Source of the DNA: Pullichristensenella excrementipullorum
GTDB taxonomy: Bacteria; Bacillota; Clostridia; Christensenellales; Aristaeellaceae
Reading direction: 5' to 3'
Assembly: GCA_018713365.1 (NCBI GenBank)
Contig: DVOU01000020.1
Coordinates: 152,813 to 216,812, forward strand
Length of the DNA stretch: 64,000 nucleotides
Part shown: in pieces, positions 41,249 to 50,760 of the stretch
Position numbering within the stretch: the first letter of the stretch is position 1
Layout: every line of letters begins with the position of its first letter
Position numbers and translations under genes: made by a program
Notes under the pieces: generated by a model
The model's database searches: none
Seen by the model: the letters and a program-made list of their open reading frames with translations, nothing else
What the model was told of the DNA's origin: nothing

Positions 41249-42631
41249 ATGCTATCCAAGACCATCGCCGAACAGGCGCTCGCCGCCGCCTTGCGGACCG
41301 GCGGCGACTTTGCCGAGATCTTTTATGAAGACACGCGCTCCGGCAGCCTGACGCTCAACGCCGGGGCCATCGAAACGGCGCTCACCGGGCGCAGCGCCGG
41401 GGCCGGTATCCGCGTATACAAGGGGCTTTCCAGCGTCTACGTATTCACCAACGACGCCTCGCTTGCCGGCCTTGTGCGCGCGGCGCAGAAGGCGGCGGAC
41501 GCCATCGGGTCCGCCGACCGCGCGGTGGACGTGCGCCTGACCGGGGCCATTCCCCGCAACATCCACGCCATCGCCCAACTGCCCATGGACGTGCCCGGGG
41601 CGCGGCGCGCGCAGGTGGTCAAGGCCGCCGACGCCGCCGCCCGCGCCGTGTCCGCCGAGATCACGCAGGTGACGGCGCGGCTCTACGACTGGGAGACGGA
41701 CGTGGTCATCGCCAACAGTGAGGGGCTGTTCATCCCCGACCGCCGCGTTTACACCCGTCTGGCGCTGACGGCGGTGGCCTCCAGGGGCGGCGAGAGCCAG
41801 ACCGGCAGCTACAACCCCGGGGCGATGATGGGCTTTGAACTGTTCGGCAGCCGCGTAAATCCCGAGGACGTGGGCCGCCGCGCCGCCAGGCAGGCCGTGA
41901 CCATGCTGCACGCCGAGCCCTGCCCGGCGGGGGTGATGTGCGCGGTCATCGACAAGGGCTTTGGCGGCGTCATCTTCCACGAGGCCTGCGGGCATTCTCT
42001 GGAAGCCACGGCGGTGGCCTTTGGCAATTCCGAGTTCGCGGGCAAGCTGGGGCAGCAGATCGCCTCCCCCATCGTCACCGCCATCGACGACGGCACCATG
42101 GAAAACGAGTGGGGCTCCATCAACATCGACGACGAGGGCAATCCCACCACGCGGCTGGTGCTGATCGAAAACGGCATCCTCAAAAACTACATGGTGGACC
42201 GCCTCAATGGCCGGCGCATGGGCATGGCCGTCACCGGCAGCGCCCGGCGGCAGGACTACACCTGCGCGCCCACCTCGCGCATGCGCAATACCTTCATCGC
42301 CCCGGGAAACGACGATGAGGCGGAGATCATTTCCTCCATGGGCGACGGGCTGTACGCCAAAGCCATGGGCGGCGGCTCGGTCAACCCCATCACCGGGGAG
42401 TTCAACTTCGCCGTCTCCGAGGGCTATCTCGTCAAAGGCGGCAGGATCGACCGGCCCGTGCGCGGGGCGACGCTGATCGGCAAGGGCGCGGACATCCTCA
42501 AAAAGATCGACCGCGTGGGCAAAACGCTGGAGCTTGGGCAGGGCATGTGCGGCTCGGTGAGCGGCAGCATCCCCGTCAACGTGGGCCAGCCGATGATCCG
42601 CGTGACCGACATCACCGTGGGAGGGCGCTGA
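41249..42631 (+). CDS. tldD: Metalloprotease TldD
   Basis: 460 residues. The zinc motif HEACGH (His244) and the family pattern are intact, with GGGSVNPITGEFNFAVSEGY downstream. TldD and TldE form a heterodimer that cleaves unfolded peptides, and in some bacteria processes modified peptides. It is 12 bases after the LytTR gene. The partner follows after one base. Confidence 0.93.
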   Translation: MLSKTIAEQALAAALRTGGDFAEIFYEDTRSGSLTLNAGAIETALTGRSAGAGIRVYKGLSSVYVFTNDASLAGLVRAAQKAADAIGSADRAVDVRLTGAIPRNIHAIAQLPMDVPGARRAQVVKAADAAARAVSAEITQVTARLYDWETDVVIANSEGLFIPDRRVYTRLALTAVASRGGESQTGSYNPGAMMGFELFGSRVNPEDVGRRAARQAVTMLHAEPCPAGVMCAVIDKGFGGVIFHEACGHSLEATAVAFGNSEFAGKLGQQIASPIVTAIDDGTMENEWGSINIDDEGNPTTRLVLIENGILKNYMVDRLNGRRMGMAVTGSARRQDYTCAPTSRMRNTFIAPGNDDEAEIISSMGDGLYAKAMGGGSVNPITGEFNFAVSEGYLVKGGRIDRPVRGATLIGKGADILKKIDRVGKTLELGQGMCGSVSGSIPVNVGQPMIRVTDITVGGR

Positions 42632-42632
42632 G

Positions 42633-43985
42633 ATGGAGCGAAACGAGTTTTACGAGCGGTTGTTTCAGCGGGCCAAAGAGGCGGGCTTTTCCGCCTGCGA
42701 GGCCTATTACGCCGCCGGGGAGAGCTTTTCCGTGACCGTATTTGGCGGCGAGATCACCGACTATTCCGCCTCTGAAACCTTCGGGCTGGGCTTTCGCGGG
42801 CTGGTGGACGGCAGGATGGGCTACGCCTCCACGCAGGCGCTGGACGAGGATTCCATCGCCCTGCTGGTGGAGGGGGCGCGGGAAAACGCGCAGCTCATCG
42901 AGTGCGAGGACGAGCAGTTCCTCTTTGCCGGGGCGGAGACCTATGCAAATGTGCAGAACTACTGCCCTGCCATCGACGAAATGACCGTGGCGGAGAAGAT
43001 CAAACTGTGCAAGTCGCTGGAGACCATGGCCGTGGGCATGGACGCGCGCCTGCGCCGCGAGGCGGAAGCCAGCGTGTTCAGCGAGTCCGGCGAGGTGGAG
43101 ATCGTCAACACGCTCGGCCTGCGCGTGGGCCACCGCTCCAACATCGTCGGCGGCTATGTGCAGCCCGTGGCCGAGGAAAACGGCCGCGTCAGCTCCGGCT
43201 CCGCGCTGTTTTTTGAGAACGACCCGGCGAAGATCGACGCGGAAAAGGCCGCCCGCGAGGCGGTGAAGGAGGCCGTGGACGGTCTCAGCGCCGCGAGCGT
43301 ACCCTCGGGCAGCTACCGCGTGCTTTTGAAAAACGACGTAGCCGCGCAGATGCTGCGCACGTTCTCCGGCGTGTTTTCCGCCGACCGCGCCCAGAAGGGG
43401 CTTTCGCTGCTCAAGGGGCGCGAGGGCGAGATGATCGCCGCCGCATGCCTGACCATCGTGGACGATCCGCACCTGCCGGGGCAGGCCGCTTCCACGCCCT
43501 TTGACGGCGAGGGCGTGCCCACGTATCGCAAGGAGGTCGTCTCCGGGGGCGTTCTCAAGACGCTTTTGCACGATTTGAAGACGGCGAAGAAGCAGGGCGT
43601 GAAGACCACCGCCAACGCCTGCCGCGGCGGGTACGCCTCGCCCGTGGGCGTGGCCCCGTCCAACTTCTGCGTGCAGCCGACGAACTTCGCCTTTGAGGAC
43701 ATGCTCGACCTGCTCGGCGACGGGCTGCTGATCACCGACCTGCAGGGCTGGCACGCCGGCGCGGACGCGGTGAGCGGCGACTTTTCCTTGCCCGCGCGCG
43801 GCTATCGCGTGGAAAACGGCAGGATCGTCGGCTCGGTGAACCAGATCACGCTGGCGGGCAACTTTTTTGCATTGCTCAAAAGCGTGGAGGCCGTGGGCGG
43901 CGATGTGAAGTTCTCCGCGCCCTCCGCCAGCGCCTTTGCCAGCCCCTCGTTGCTCATCCCGGCGCTCTCGGTGGCGGGAAAATAA
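42633..43985 (+). CDS. pmbA: TldE/PmbA partner protein
   Basis: 450 residues, a TldD-like fold without the HExxxH motif, as in TldE/PmbA (LGFRGLVDGRMGYAST, GSSARVLLKNDV-like core). It is the non-catalytic but essential half of the TldD-TldE protease. The ATG is one base from the TldD stop. Confidence 0.92.
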   Translation: MERNEFYERLFQRAKEAGFSACEAYYAAGESFSVTVFGGEITDYSASETFGLGFRGLVDGRMGYASTQALDEDSIALLVEGARENAQLIECEDEQFLFAGAETYANVQNYCPAIDEMTVAEKIKLCKSLETMAVGMDARLRREAEASVFSESGEVEIVNTLGLRVGHRSNIVGGYVQPVAEENGRVSSGSALFFENDPAKIDAEKAAREAVKEAVDGLSAASVPSGSYRVLLKNDVAAQMLRTFSGVFSADRAQKGLSLLKGREGEMIAAACLTIVDDPHLPGQAASTPFDGEGVPTYRKEVVSGGVLKTLLHDLKTAKKQGVKTTANACRGGYASPVGVAPSNFCVQPTNFAFEDMLDLLGDGLLITDLQGWHAGADAVSGDFSLPARGYRVENGRIVGSVNQITLAGNFFALLKSVEAVGGDVKFSAPSASAFASPSLLIPALSVAGK

Positions 43986-44029
43986 CGCTTTTGCCACGGT
44001 TTTTTCGCGCGGTCGTCCATATCCGCCCC

Positions 44030-44077
44030 CATTCCCCCGGAAATCAAGTTGATTTTCGGGGGAATGCCGTGTATAAT
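44030..44077 (+). promoter_or_regulatory. LCP gene promoter embedded in an 18-base palindrome
   Basis: Left arm 44030-44047 (CATTCCCCCG then GAAATCAA) and right arm 44049-44066 pair with a single wobble around one central base. The right arm starts with TTGATT, which is a -35 (44049-44054); 17 bases on lies a perfect TATAAT (44072-44077). A protein bound to the palindrome would block the promoter; it may also end transcripts from pmbA, though no T-run follows. Confidence 0.6.
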
Positions 44078-44118
44078 GGATACATATACGTCAATCCACA
44101 TTCAAGGAGATGGAATCT

Positions 44119-45498
44119 ATGTCTGACCGTCGGCCTCCGCAGCAACCGACTTCCTCCACGCGGTACGGCGCGCGGCCCACAGGCTATCGCTCTTCCGGCG
44201 CGCAGTCTTCGGGATACCGCTCTTCCGGCGCCCGCCCCACCGGCTCCCGTCCGGCGGGCTACGGCGCTTCCGGCAGCCGCCCCTCCGGCGCGCGGCCCGC
44301 GGGCGGCTCCCGGCGCACGCCCCCGCGGCGCGGCAAGCGTCCCAACGGGCGCTTTTACGTGTTTCTCGGCATCCTCCTGGTGGTGATCGTGGCCGTGGTG
44401 CTGCTGATCTGGCAGCCGTGGGCCTCGGGCGACGACCCGAGCGTCTCGGCGTTCGTGGCGCCCACGCCGGTGGTCGCCGGCGCTACCGCCGCTCCTGCCA
44501 TGGCGCCCAGCGTGCCGGACGCGCAGCAGGCGCAGGGAAATGACGCGCAGGCGCAGACTGCCTCGCCGCTGAGTGAACTGCTGGGCAGCGAGGACACCAA
44601 CATCACCGGCCTGACGGAGGACCAGATGGTGGACGTCACCGACCTGTCCATCAACACCGGGCTTTCGCCAGAGTGGATGAACATATTGCTGCTGGGCGTG
44701 GACCAGCGCGTACAGGGCGAAAGCTGCCGCTCGGATACGATGATTATCTGCTCGATCAACACCGAGACCTCCGAGGTCAAGCTCACCTCGCTGATGCGCG
44801 ACATGGCCGTGGAATTTGACGACCTGGGCGCCAACAACGGCACCTACCGCCTCAACGCCGCCAACTACTTCGGCGGGCCGGAGCTGACGATGAAGACCAT
44901 CAACGAGCTGCTGGGCCTGAACATCGAAAAGTACGTGATCGTCAACTTCACCGGCTTTACGCAGATCTGCGAGGCGCTGGGCGGCATCGAGATGGACATC
45001 ACCGAGGCGGAGAAAGAGCAGATCAACCTCAACGTCTGGAGCCAGCTGCAGATCGCCTACGAAAACGGCTGGGATGAGAGCAACCTCACCGACGCCAACG
45101 GATACCTCGGCCCCAACGACTACGGCGAGAACATCCACCTCAACGGCCGTCAGGCGCTGGCCTACGCCCGCATCCGCAAGATCGACAGCGACTGGGAGCG
45201 CACCAACCGCCAGCGCAAGGTGCTGGTGGCGATGATGGACAAGATGCGCGGCACCAATATGCTGCAATTGTTGCAGCTGGGCGGCTCGCTGATGCAATAT
45301 GTCGAGACCAACATGACCCTCGAGGAGATCATCAGCATCGCCGACAAGGTGCTTAACAGCGGCCTGGAGGGCGCGGAGACGATGGCCGTCCCGGTGACGG
45401 ACACCTACGTGCAGGAGACGCGCAACAACCAATCCATGTTCTACGACGTCGACTGGACGACCAACGCGCGCGAAGTGCAAAACTTCATCTACTATTAA
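44119..45498 (+). CDS. LytR-CpsA-Psr family wall-polymer ligase
   Basis: 459 residues: a disordered cytoplasmic N-terminus of repeated Ser-Gly-Ala-Arg-Pro units, one membrane helix (FYVFLGILLVVIVAVVLLIW), a Ala/Pro linker and the LCP catalytic domain (NILLLGVDQR, RSDTMIICS, SLMRDMAVE, ALAYARIRK). LCP enzymes link wall teichoic acid or capsule to peptidoglycan. AAGGAG precedes the ATG at 44119; the ATG at 44110 overlaps that site. Confidence 0.92.
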   Translation: MSDRRPPQQPTSSTRYGARPTGYRSSGAQSSGYRSSGARPTGSRPAGYGASGSRPSGARPAGGSRRTPPRRGKRPNGRFYVFLGILLVVIVAVVLLIWQPWASGDDPSVSAFVAPTPVVAGATAAPAMAPSVPDAQQAQGNDAQAQTASPLSELLGSEDTNITGLTEDQMVDVTDLSINTGLSPEWMNILLLGVDQRVQGESCRSDTMIICSINTETSEVKLTSLMRDMAVEFDDLGANNGTYRLNAANYFGGPELTMKTINELLGLNIEKYVIVNFTGFTQICEALGGIEMDITEAEKEQINLNVWSQLQIAYENGWDESNLTDANGYLGPNDYGENIHLNGRQALAYARIRKIDSDWERTNRQRKVLVAMMDKMRGTNMLQLLQLGGSLMQYVETNMTLEEIISIADKVLNSGLEGAETMAVPVTDTYVQETRNNQSMFYDVDWTTNAREVQNFIYY

Positions 45499-45507
45499 AT
45501 CCCTTTT

Positions 45508-45536
45508 GCCCGCAGCACGGACTGCGGGCTTTTTTT
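45508..45536 (+). terminator. Terminator of the LCP gene
   Basis: GCCCGCAG (45508-45515) pairs with CTGCGGGC (45522-45529), then seven T. Confidence 0.9.
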
Positions 45537-45564
45537 ATGCCCGCGCGTCCTTTGCGTAAGACAA

Positions 45565-45675
45565 GGCGAACGTTCGCCATTTTTCCGAACTTTTAATGCT
45601 TTTGATAGCCCAACGTTCGTTGACAAGAGCGCGGACAATGTATATCATGGTCATGTCACCGTCAATGTTCGTAAA
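45565..45675 (+). promoter_or_regulatory. Purine operon promoter with CGAAC operator array
   Basis: Promoter: TTGACA (45620-45625), 17 bases, TATCAT (45643-45648). Four sites with the CGAAC core surround it: the palindrome GGCGAACGTTCGCC (45565-45578), CCGAAC with flanking T-runs (45585-45590), the palindrome CAACGTTCGTTG (45611-45622, touching the -35) and AATGTTCGTAAA (45664-45675). The Bacillus PurR box is AWWWCCGAACWWT, so these are probable PurR sites repressed by purines through PRPP. Confidence 0.7.
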
Positions 45676-45690
45676 CAGGAGGGATACACT

Positions 45691-46188
<498 letters not shown>

Positions 46189-46200
46189 CAGGAGGGCACC

Positions 46201-46911
46201 ATGGAAAAGACCAATTTGTTGTACGAAGGCAAGGCCAAGAAGGTTTACGAGACGAACGACCCCTCTTTGCTGATCGTCGATTACAAGGACGACGCCACCG
46301 CCTTCAACGGCCTGAAAAAGGGCACCATCGTCGGCAAGGGCGAGATCAACAACCGCGTGACCAACCACCTGATGAAGCTGCTGGAGAAAAACGGCGTTCC
46401 CACGCACTTTGTGGAGGAGCTTTCCCCGCGCGAGACGGCGGTGAAGCGCGTTTCCATCGTGCCCTTGGAGGTCATCGTGCGCAACATCGCCGCCGGTTCC
46501 CTGGCCAAGCGCCTCGGCCTTGCCGAAGGCACGAAGATGAAAAAGACCGTGCTGGAGTTCTGCTACAAGGACGACGAGTTGGGCGACCCGATGGTCAACG
46601 AGTATCACATCCTCGCCATGGAGTACTGCACGGAGGAAGAATTGAAGCGCATCAGCCAGTACGCGCTCAAGGTCAACGAAGTGCTTTCCGCCTATCTCAA
46701 GGATCTGGGCATCGAGCTGATCGACTTCAAGCTGGAGTTTGGCCGTCTGGCGGACGGCACCATCGTGCTGGCGGATGAAATTTCCCCGGACACCTGCCGC
46801 TTCTGGGACAGCGCCACCGGCGAAAAGCTGGACAAGGACCGCTTCCGCCGCGACCTCGGCCACGTCGAGGACGCCTACCACGAGATCCTGCGCCGCCTGA
46901 TGGGCGAATAA
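46201..46911 (+). CDS. purC: SAICAR synthetase
   Basis: 236 residues. LLYEGKAKKVYETND at the start and DEISPDTCRFWD near the end are diagnostic. It adds Asp to CAIR. Starts 12 bases after purE with AGGAGG upstream. Confidence 0.96.
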   Translation: MEKTNLLYEGKAKKVYETNDPSLLIVDYKDDATAFNGLKKGTIVGKGEINNRVTNHLMKLLEKNGVPTHFVEELSPRETAVKRVSIVPLEVIVRNIAAGSLAKRLGLAEGTKMKKTVLEFCYKDDELGDPMVNEYHILAMEYCTEEELKRISQYALKVNEVLSAYLKDLGIELIDFKLEFGRLADGTIVLADEISPDTCRFWDSATGEKLDKDRFRRDLGHVEDAYHEILRRLMGE

Positions 46912-46923
46912 AGAGGGAAACGT

Positions 46924-48351
46924 ATGTATAACGAACTGCATGAGGAATGCGGCGTGTTCGGCGTTTACAGCCGCGATGGGCTGGACGTCGCCTCGCTGTG
47001 CTATTACGGACTGTACGCCTTGCAGCACCGCGGTCAGGAGAGCTGCGGCATCGCCATCAACGATGACGGCGTCATCCACTGCCACAAGGGCGCGGGGCTG
47101 GTCAGCGAAATCTTCACCCCCGAGGCCCTGCATTCGCTGGGCACGGGACAGATGGCCGTGGCGCATGTGCGCTACGGCACCATGGGCACCGACCCCCGCC
47201 TCAACGCCCAGCCGCTGGTGGTCAACCACATCAAGGGCCGCATGGCGCTGGCGCACAACGGCGCTTTGACCAACGCCGCCGACCTGCGCTCCGCCTTTGA
47301 GATGGAGGGCTCCATCTTCCACACCACCTCGGATACCGAGGTCATCACCTACGCCATCACCCGCGAGCGCATCCAGACAAAGTCCATCGAGGAGGCCGTG
47401 TGCCGGGCGATGGATCACTTAAAGGGCGCGTATTCGCTGGTCATCATGTCGCCGAGCAAATTGATCGCCGCCCGCGACCCGCACGGCTTCCGCCCCCTGT
47501 GCATCGGGCAGCTGGGCAACAGCACCATCTTCGCCTCCGAGAGCTGCGCTCTGGACGCCATCGGCGCGCATCTGGTGCGCGATCTGGAGCCGGGCGAGAT
47601 CGTGGTGGTGGACAAGGACGGCATGCGCTCCGACCGCACGCACGTGGGCGAGGCGGAGAAAGCCTCCTGCGTGTTTGAGTACATCTACTTTGCCCGCCCG
47701 GATTCCGTCATCGACGGTTCCAGCGTCCACGTGGCGCGCGTGCGCGCCGGGGCGTTTTTGGCGCTGGAGCATCCCGTGCAGGCCGACGTGGTCATCGGCG
47801 TGCCGGACAGCGGCCTCGACGCGGCGCTGGGCTACGCGCGGCAGAGCGGCATCCCCTACGGCATCGGCTTTATCAAGAGCAAGTACATCGCCCGCACCTT
47901 CATTCAACCCACGCAGTCCGAGCGCGAAAACCTCGTGCGCATCAAATTGAATCCCGTGGCGGCCACGGTGAAGGGCAAGCGCGTGGTGCTGGTGGACGAT
48001 TCCATTGTGCGCGGCACCACCTGCGCGCGCATCGTGCGGCTGCTGCGCGAGGCGGGGGCGACGGAAGTACACATGCGCTCCTCCGCGCCGCCGTTCATGA
48101 ACCCCTGCTACTTCGGCACCGACATCGACAGCCGCGACAAGTTGATCGCCTGCAAGCATTCCATCGAGGAAATTTGCCAGATCATCGGCGCGGATTCCCT
48201 CGGCTATCTGAGCTGCGAGAGCGCCAGGAAGCTGGCTGACAATTCCCACGGTTTCTGCACCGCCTGCTTCGACGGCAATTACCCCGTGGAGCCGCCGGTG
48301 GGCTGCACCAAGAACAAGTACGAGCGCAAGATCTCGGAGGCTGAAGCATGA
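46924..48351 (+). CDS. purF: Amidophosphoribosyltransferase
   Basis: 475 residues. The eight-residue propeptide before Cys9 (MYNELHEE, then CGVFG) is cut to free the catalytic Cys. The PRPP motif VVLVDDSIVRGTTC is clear. Cys residues in NPCYF and CESARKLA and GFCTACF fit the 4Fe-4S cluster of Bacillus-type enzymes. First committed step of purine synthesis. Confidence 0.96.
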   Translation: MYNELHEECGVFGVYSRDGLDVASLCYYGLYALQHRGQESCGIAINDDGVIHCHKGAGLVSEIFTPEALHSLGTGQMAVAHVRYGTMGTDPRLNAQPLVVNHIKGRMALAHNGALTNAADLRSAFEMEGSIFHTTSDTEVITYAITRERIQTKSIEEAVCRAMDHLKGAYSLVIMSPSKLIAARDPHGFRPLCIGQLGNSTIFASESCALDAIGAHLVRDLEPGEIVVVDKDGMRSDRTHVGEAEKASCVFEYIYFARPDSVIDGSSVHVARVRAGAFLALEHPVQADVVIGVPDSGLDAALGYARQSGIPYGIGFIKSKYIARTFIQPTQSERENLVRIKLNPVAATVKGKRVVLVDDSIVRGTTCARIVRLLREAGATEVHMRSSAPPFMNPCYFGTDIDSRDKLIACKHSIEEICQIIGADSLGYLSCESARKLADNSHGFCTACFDGNYPVEPPVGCTKNKYERKISEAEA

Positions 48352-49382
48352 AAAGCGCCAGTGAGAGCTACAAGCAGGCCGGCGTGGACATCACCGCCGG
48401 ATACCGCGCCGTGGAACTGATGAAAAAGCACGTATCCAGCACGGCCATCCCCGGCGTGCTGGAGGGCATCGGCGGCTTCGGCGGCCTGTTCGAGATGGAC
48501 CTGACGGGCATTTCCCGCCCGGTGCTGGTCTCCGGCACGGACGGCGTGGGCACGAAGCTGAAGATCGCCTTTCTGATGGACAAACACGACACCGTGGGCA
48601 TCGACTGCGTGGCCATGTGCGTCAACGACGTGGTCTGCTGCGGGGCAAAGCCGTTGCTGTTCCTCGACTACATCGCCTGCGGCAAGAACGTGCCTGAGCG
48701 CATCGCCGACATCGTCAAGGGCGTCAGCGAGGGCTGCGTGCAGGCCGGCTGCGCGCTGGTGGGCGGCGAGACCGCAGAAATGCCCGGCTTCTACCCGGAA
48801 GATGAGTACGATCTGGCCGGTTTCAGCGTCGGCGTAGTCGATCGTGAAAAGATCCTCGACCGCGAACGCGTGCAGGCGGGCGACGTTCTCATCGCCCTGC
48901 CCTCCTCCGGGCTGCACTCCAACGGCTTTTCGCTGGTGCGCCGCGTGTTCGACGTGGAAAACCGCGATTTGAGCATCTTTTCCGACGAACTGGGCATGCG
49001 CGTCGGCGAGGCGCTTCTGACGCCCACGCGCATCTACGTAAAGCCCATCCTCGCGCTGATGGAGAAGGCGCAGGTGCGCTCCGTCTGCCACATCACCGGC
49101 GGCGGCTTCTACGAAAACATCCCCCGCGCCCTGCCCTCGGGCCTGACGGCGCGCATTGCAAAAAAGAACGTCCAGACCCCGCCCATCTTCGCCATGCTGG
49201 CCAAATTGGGCGGCATCCCCGAGCGCGACATGTTCAACACCTTCAACATGGGCGTGGGCATGTGCGCCATCGTGCCGCAAACGGAGGCCGACGAAGCCGT
49301 GCGCGCGCTGCGCGCGGCGGGCGAGAGCGCCTACATCCTCGGCGAAGTCGTTCCCGGCGACGAAGGGGTGGAGCTGGCATGA
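48348..49382 (+). CDS. purM: Phosphoribosylformylglycinamidine cyclo-ligase
   Basis: 344 residues. GTDGVGTKLKIA, GIDCVAMCVNDV and SSGLHSNGFSLVR are the AIR synthetase motifs. It closes the imidazole ring. ATGA overlap with purF. Confidence 0.96.
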   Translation: MKSASESYKQAGVDITAGYRAVELMKKHVSSTAIPGVLEGIGGFGGLFEMDLTGISRPVLVSGTDGVGTKLKIAFLMDKHDTVGIDCVAMCVNDVVCCGAKPLLFLDYIACGKNVPERIADIVKGVSEGCVQAGCALVGGETAEMPGFYPEDEYDLAGFSVGVVDREKILDRERVQAGDVLIALPSSGLHSNGFSLVRRVFDVENRDLSIFSDELGMRVGEALLTPTRIYVKPILALMEKAQVRSVCHITGGGFYENIPRALPSGLTARIAKKNVQTPPIFAMLAKLGGIPERDMFNTFNMGVGMCAIVPQTEADEAVRALRAAGESAYILGEVVPGDEGVELA

Positions 49383-49993
49383 GCGTAAGGACGGCGGTGC
49401 TTGTCTCCGGCGGCGGCACGAATTTGCAGGCGCTCATCGACGCTTCCCGTGCGGGCAAAATGCCGCATGTGGACATCTGTCTCACGCTTTCCAACCGCGC
49501 GGACGCCTACGCGCTCAAGCGCGCGGAGCAGGCCGGCATCCCCTCGGCGGTCTGCCAGCGGGAAAAGGGCGAGGCGCGCGAGGCGTTCGAGGCGCGCATG
49601 CTGGAAATTTTGCGCGCGCACGGTGTGGAGATGCTGATTTTGGCCGGATTCATGGCCATCCTCTCCAAGGAGTTTGTGCAGCACTATCCCGACCGCATCC
49701 TCAACGTTCACCCGTCGCTGATCCCCGCGTTCTGCGGCAAGGGCTTTTACGGCCTGCACGTCCACGAGGCGGCGCTTGCCTACGGCGTGAAGGTGACGGG
49801 CGCGACGGTGCATCTGGTCAACGAGGTCCCCGACGGCGGACGCATCCTTTTGCAAAAGGCCGTGGAGGTCGAGCCGGGCGACACGCCCGAGGCGTTGCAG
49901 CGCCGCGTGATGGAGCAGGCCGAATGGCAGCTTCTGCCCCGCGCGGCGGAAATGGTGGCCAAGGAACTGGAGGAAAAACGATGCAGAAACTGA
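49379..49993 (+). CDS. purN: Phosphoribosylglycinamide formyltransferase
   Basis: 204 residues. VSGGGTNLQALID and NVHPSLIPAF with the Asp in EVPDGG (His and Asp catalytic) show the family; it uses 10-formyl-THF. ATGA overlap with purM and a 13-base overlap with the next gene. Confidence 0.95.
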   Translation: MSVRTAVLVSGGGTNLQALIDASRAGKMPHVDICLTLSNRADAYALKRAEQAGIPSAVCQREKGEAREAFEARMLEILRAHGVEMLILAGFMAILSKEFVQHYPDRILNVHPSLIPAFCGKGFYGLHVHEAALAYGVKVTGATVHLVNEVPDGGRILLQKAVEVEPGDTPEALQRRVMEQAEWQLLPRAAEMVAKELEEKRCRN

Positions 49994-50697
49994 CCATCGC
50001 CCAGGCTGTGGGCGCGACTTCCTACCCCGGGCGCGGCATACTCGCCGGCAAGACCCCGGACGGCACGCGGCTGTTTCTGGCCTACTTCATCATGGGTCGC
50101 AGCGTCAACAGCCGCAACCGCGTGTTCGTGGAGGACGGCGAAGGGCTGCGCACCCGCGCCTTTGACCCCTCGAAACTGTCCGACCCCTCCCTCATCATCT
50201 ACGCGCCTGTGCGCGTGCTGGGGAACAGGATCATCGTCACCAACGGCGACCAGACCGACACCGTGTTTGAAGCGCTGCAAAATGGCGGCACGTTCGTCTC
50301 GGCGCTGAAAACGCGCACCTTCGAGCCGGACGCGCCCAACTTCACCCCCCGCATCAGCGCCATGGCCACGCTGGAAAACGGCGATTTTTCGCTGGAGATG
50401 AGCGTTTTGAAGGCCGCGGACGCGCAGGGCAAGGCGGCGCTCAAGTGCTTCTACGCCTACGACGGCGTGGAGGCCGGGGATGCGTGCTTCATCCACACCT
50501 ACACAGGCGACGGCGATCCCCTTCCCTCCTTTGCGGGCGAGCCGGAGCGCGTCAGCCTGCCCGAGGGCTGCGTGAACTGCCTGACCGAGGCGGTGTGGAA
50601 TGCCCTGGACAGGGAAAACCGCGTCTCTTTGTGGACGCGCACCGTCGACCTGCGCAGCGGCGAAGTCCGCACGCGCATCGTCAACGCCAACGAATAA
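49981..50697 (+). CDS. purO: IMP cyclohydrolase, PurO type
   Basis: 238 residues. It matches the archaeal-type IMP cyclohydrolase family (IMP_cyclohyd): YPGRGILAGKTPDGTRLFLA, YFIMGRSVNSRNRVF and DPSLIIYAP. It closes FAICAR to IMP, the last step. PurO is an Ntn-hydrolase-fold enzyme unrelated to the cyclohydrolase domain of PurH. Here it sits where purH normally lies, next to a stand-alone transformylase. Its ATG is inside the end of purN. Confidence 0.88.
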   Translation: MQKLTIAQAVGATSYPGRGILAGKTPDGTRLFLAYFIMGRSVNSRNRVFVEDGEGLRTRAFDPSKLSDPSLIIYAPVRVLGNRIIVTNGDQTDTVFEALQNGGTFVSALKTRTFEPDAPNFTPRISAMATLENGDFSLEMSVLKAADAQGKAALKCFYAYDGVEAGDACFIHTYTGDGDPLPSFAGEPERVSLPEGCVNCLTEAVWNALDRENRVSLWTRTVDLRSGEVRTRIVNANE

Positions 50698-50711
50698 CAG
50701 CATACGACTTC

Positions 50712-50739
50712 CATTCCCGCGGCGCGCACCGTGGGAATG
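50712..50739 (+). other. Hairpin between the two purH-replacement genes
   Basis: CATTCCC/GGGAATG with an inner GG/CC pair, in the largest gap (63 bases) inside the operon. No T-run; perhaps an RNA-processing or stability element separating purO from the transformylase. Confidence 0.4.
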
Positions 50740-50760
50740 TGGTTTGAAAGGGAGAGAACC

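Noticed and set aside
44110..44118. ATG at 44110 as LCP start
   Set aside because: It overlaps the ribosome binding site AAGGAG; the ATG at 44119 is better placed.
45537..45690. Purine (xpt-type) riboswitch before purE
   Set aside because: No aptamer core or terminator; the region holds protein operator sites instead.
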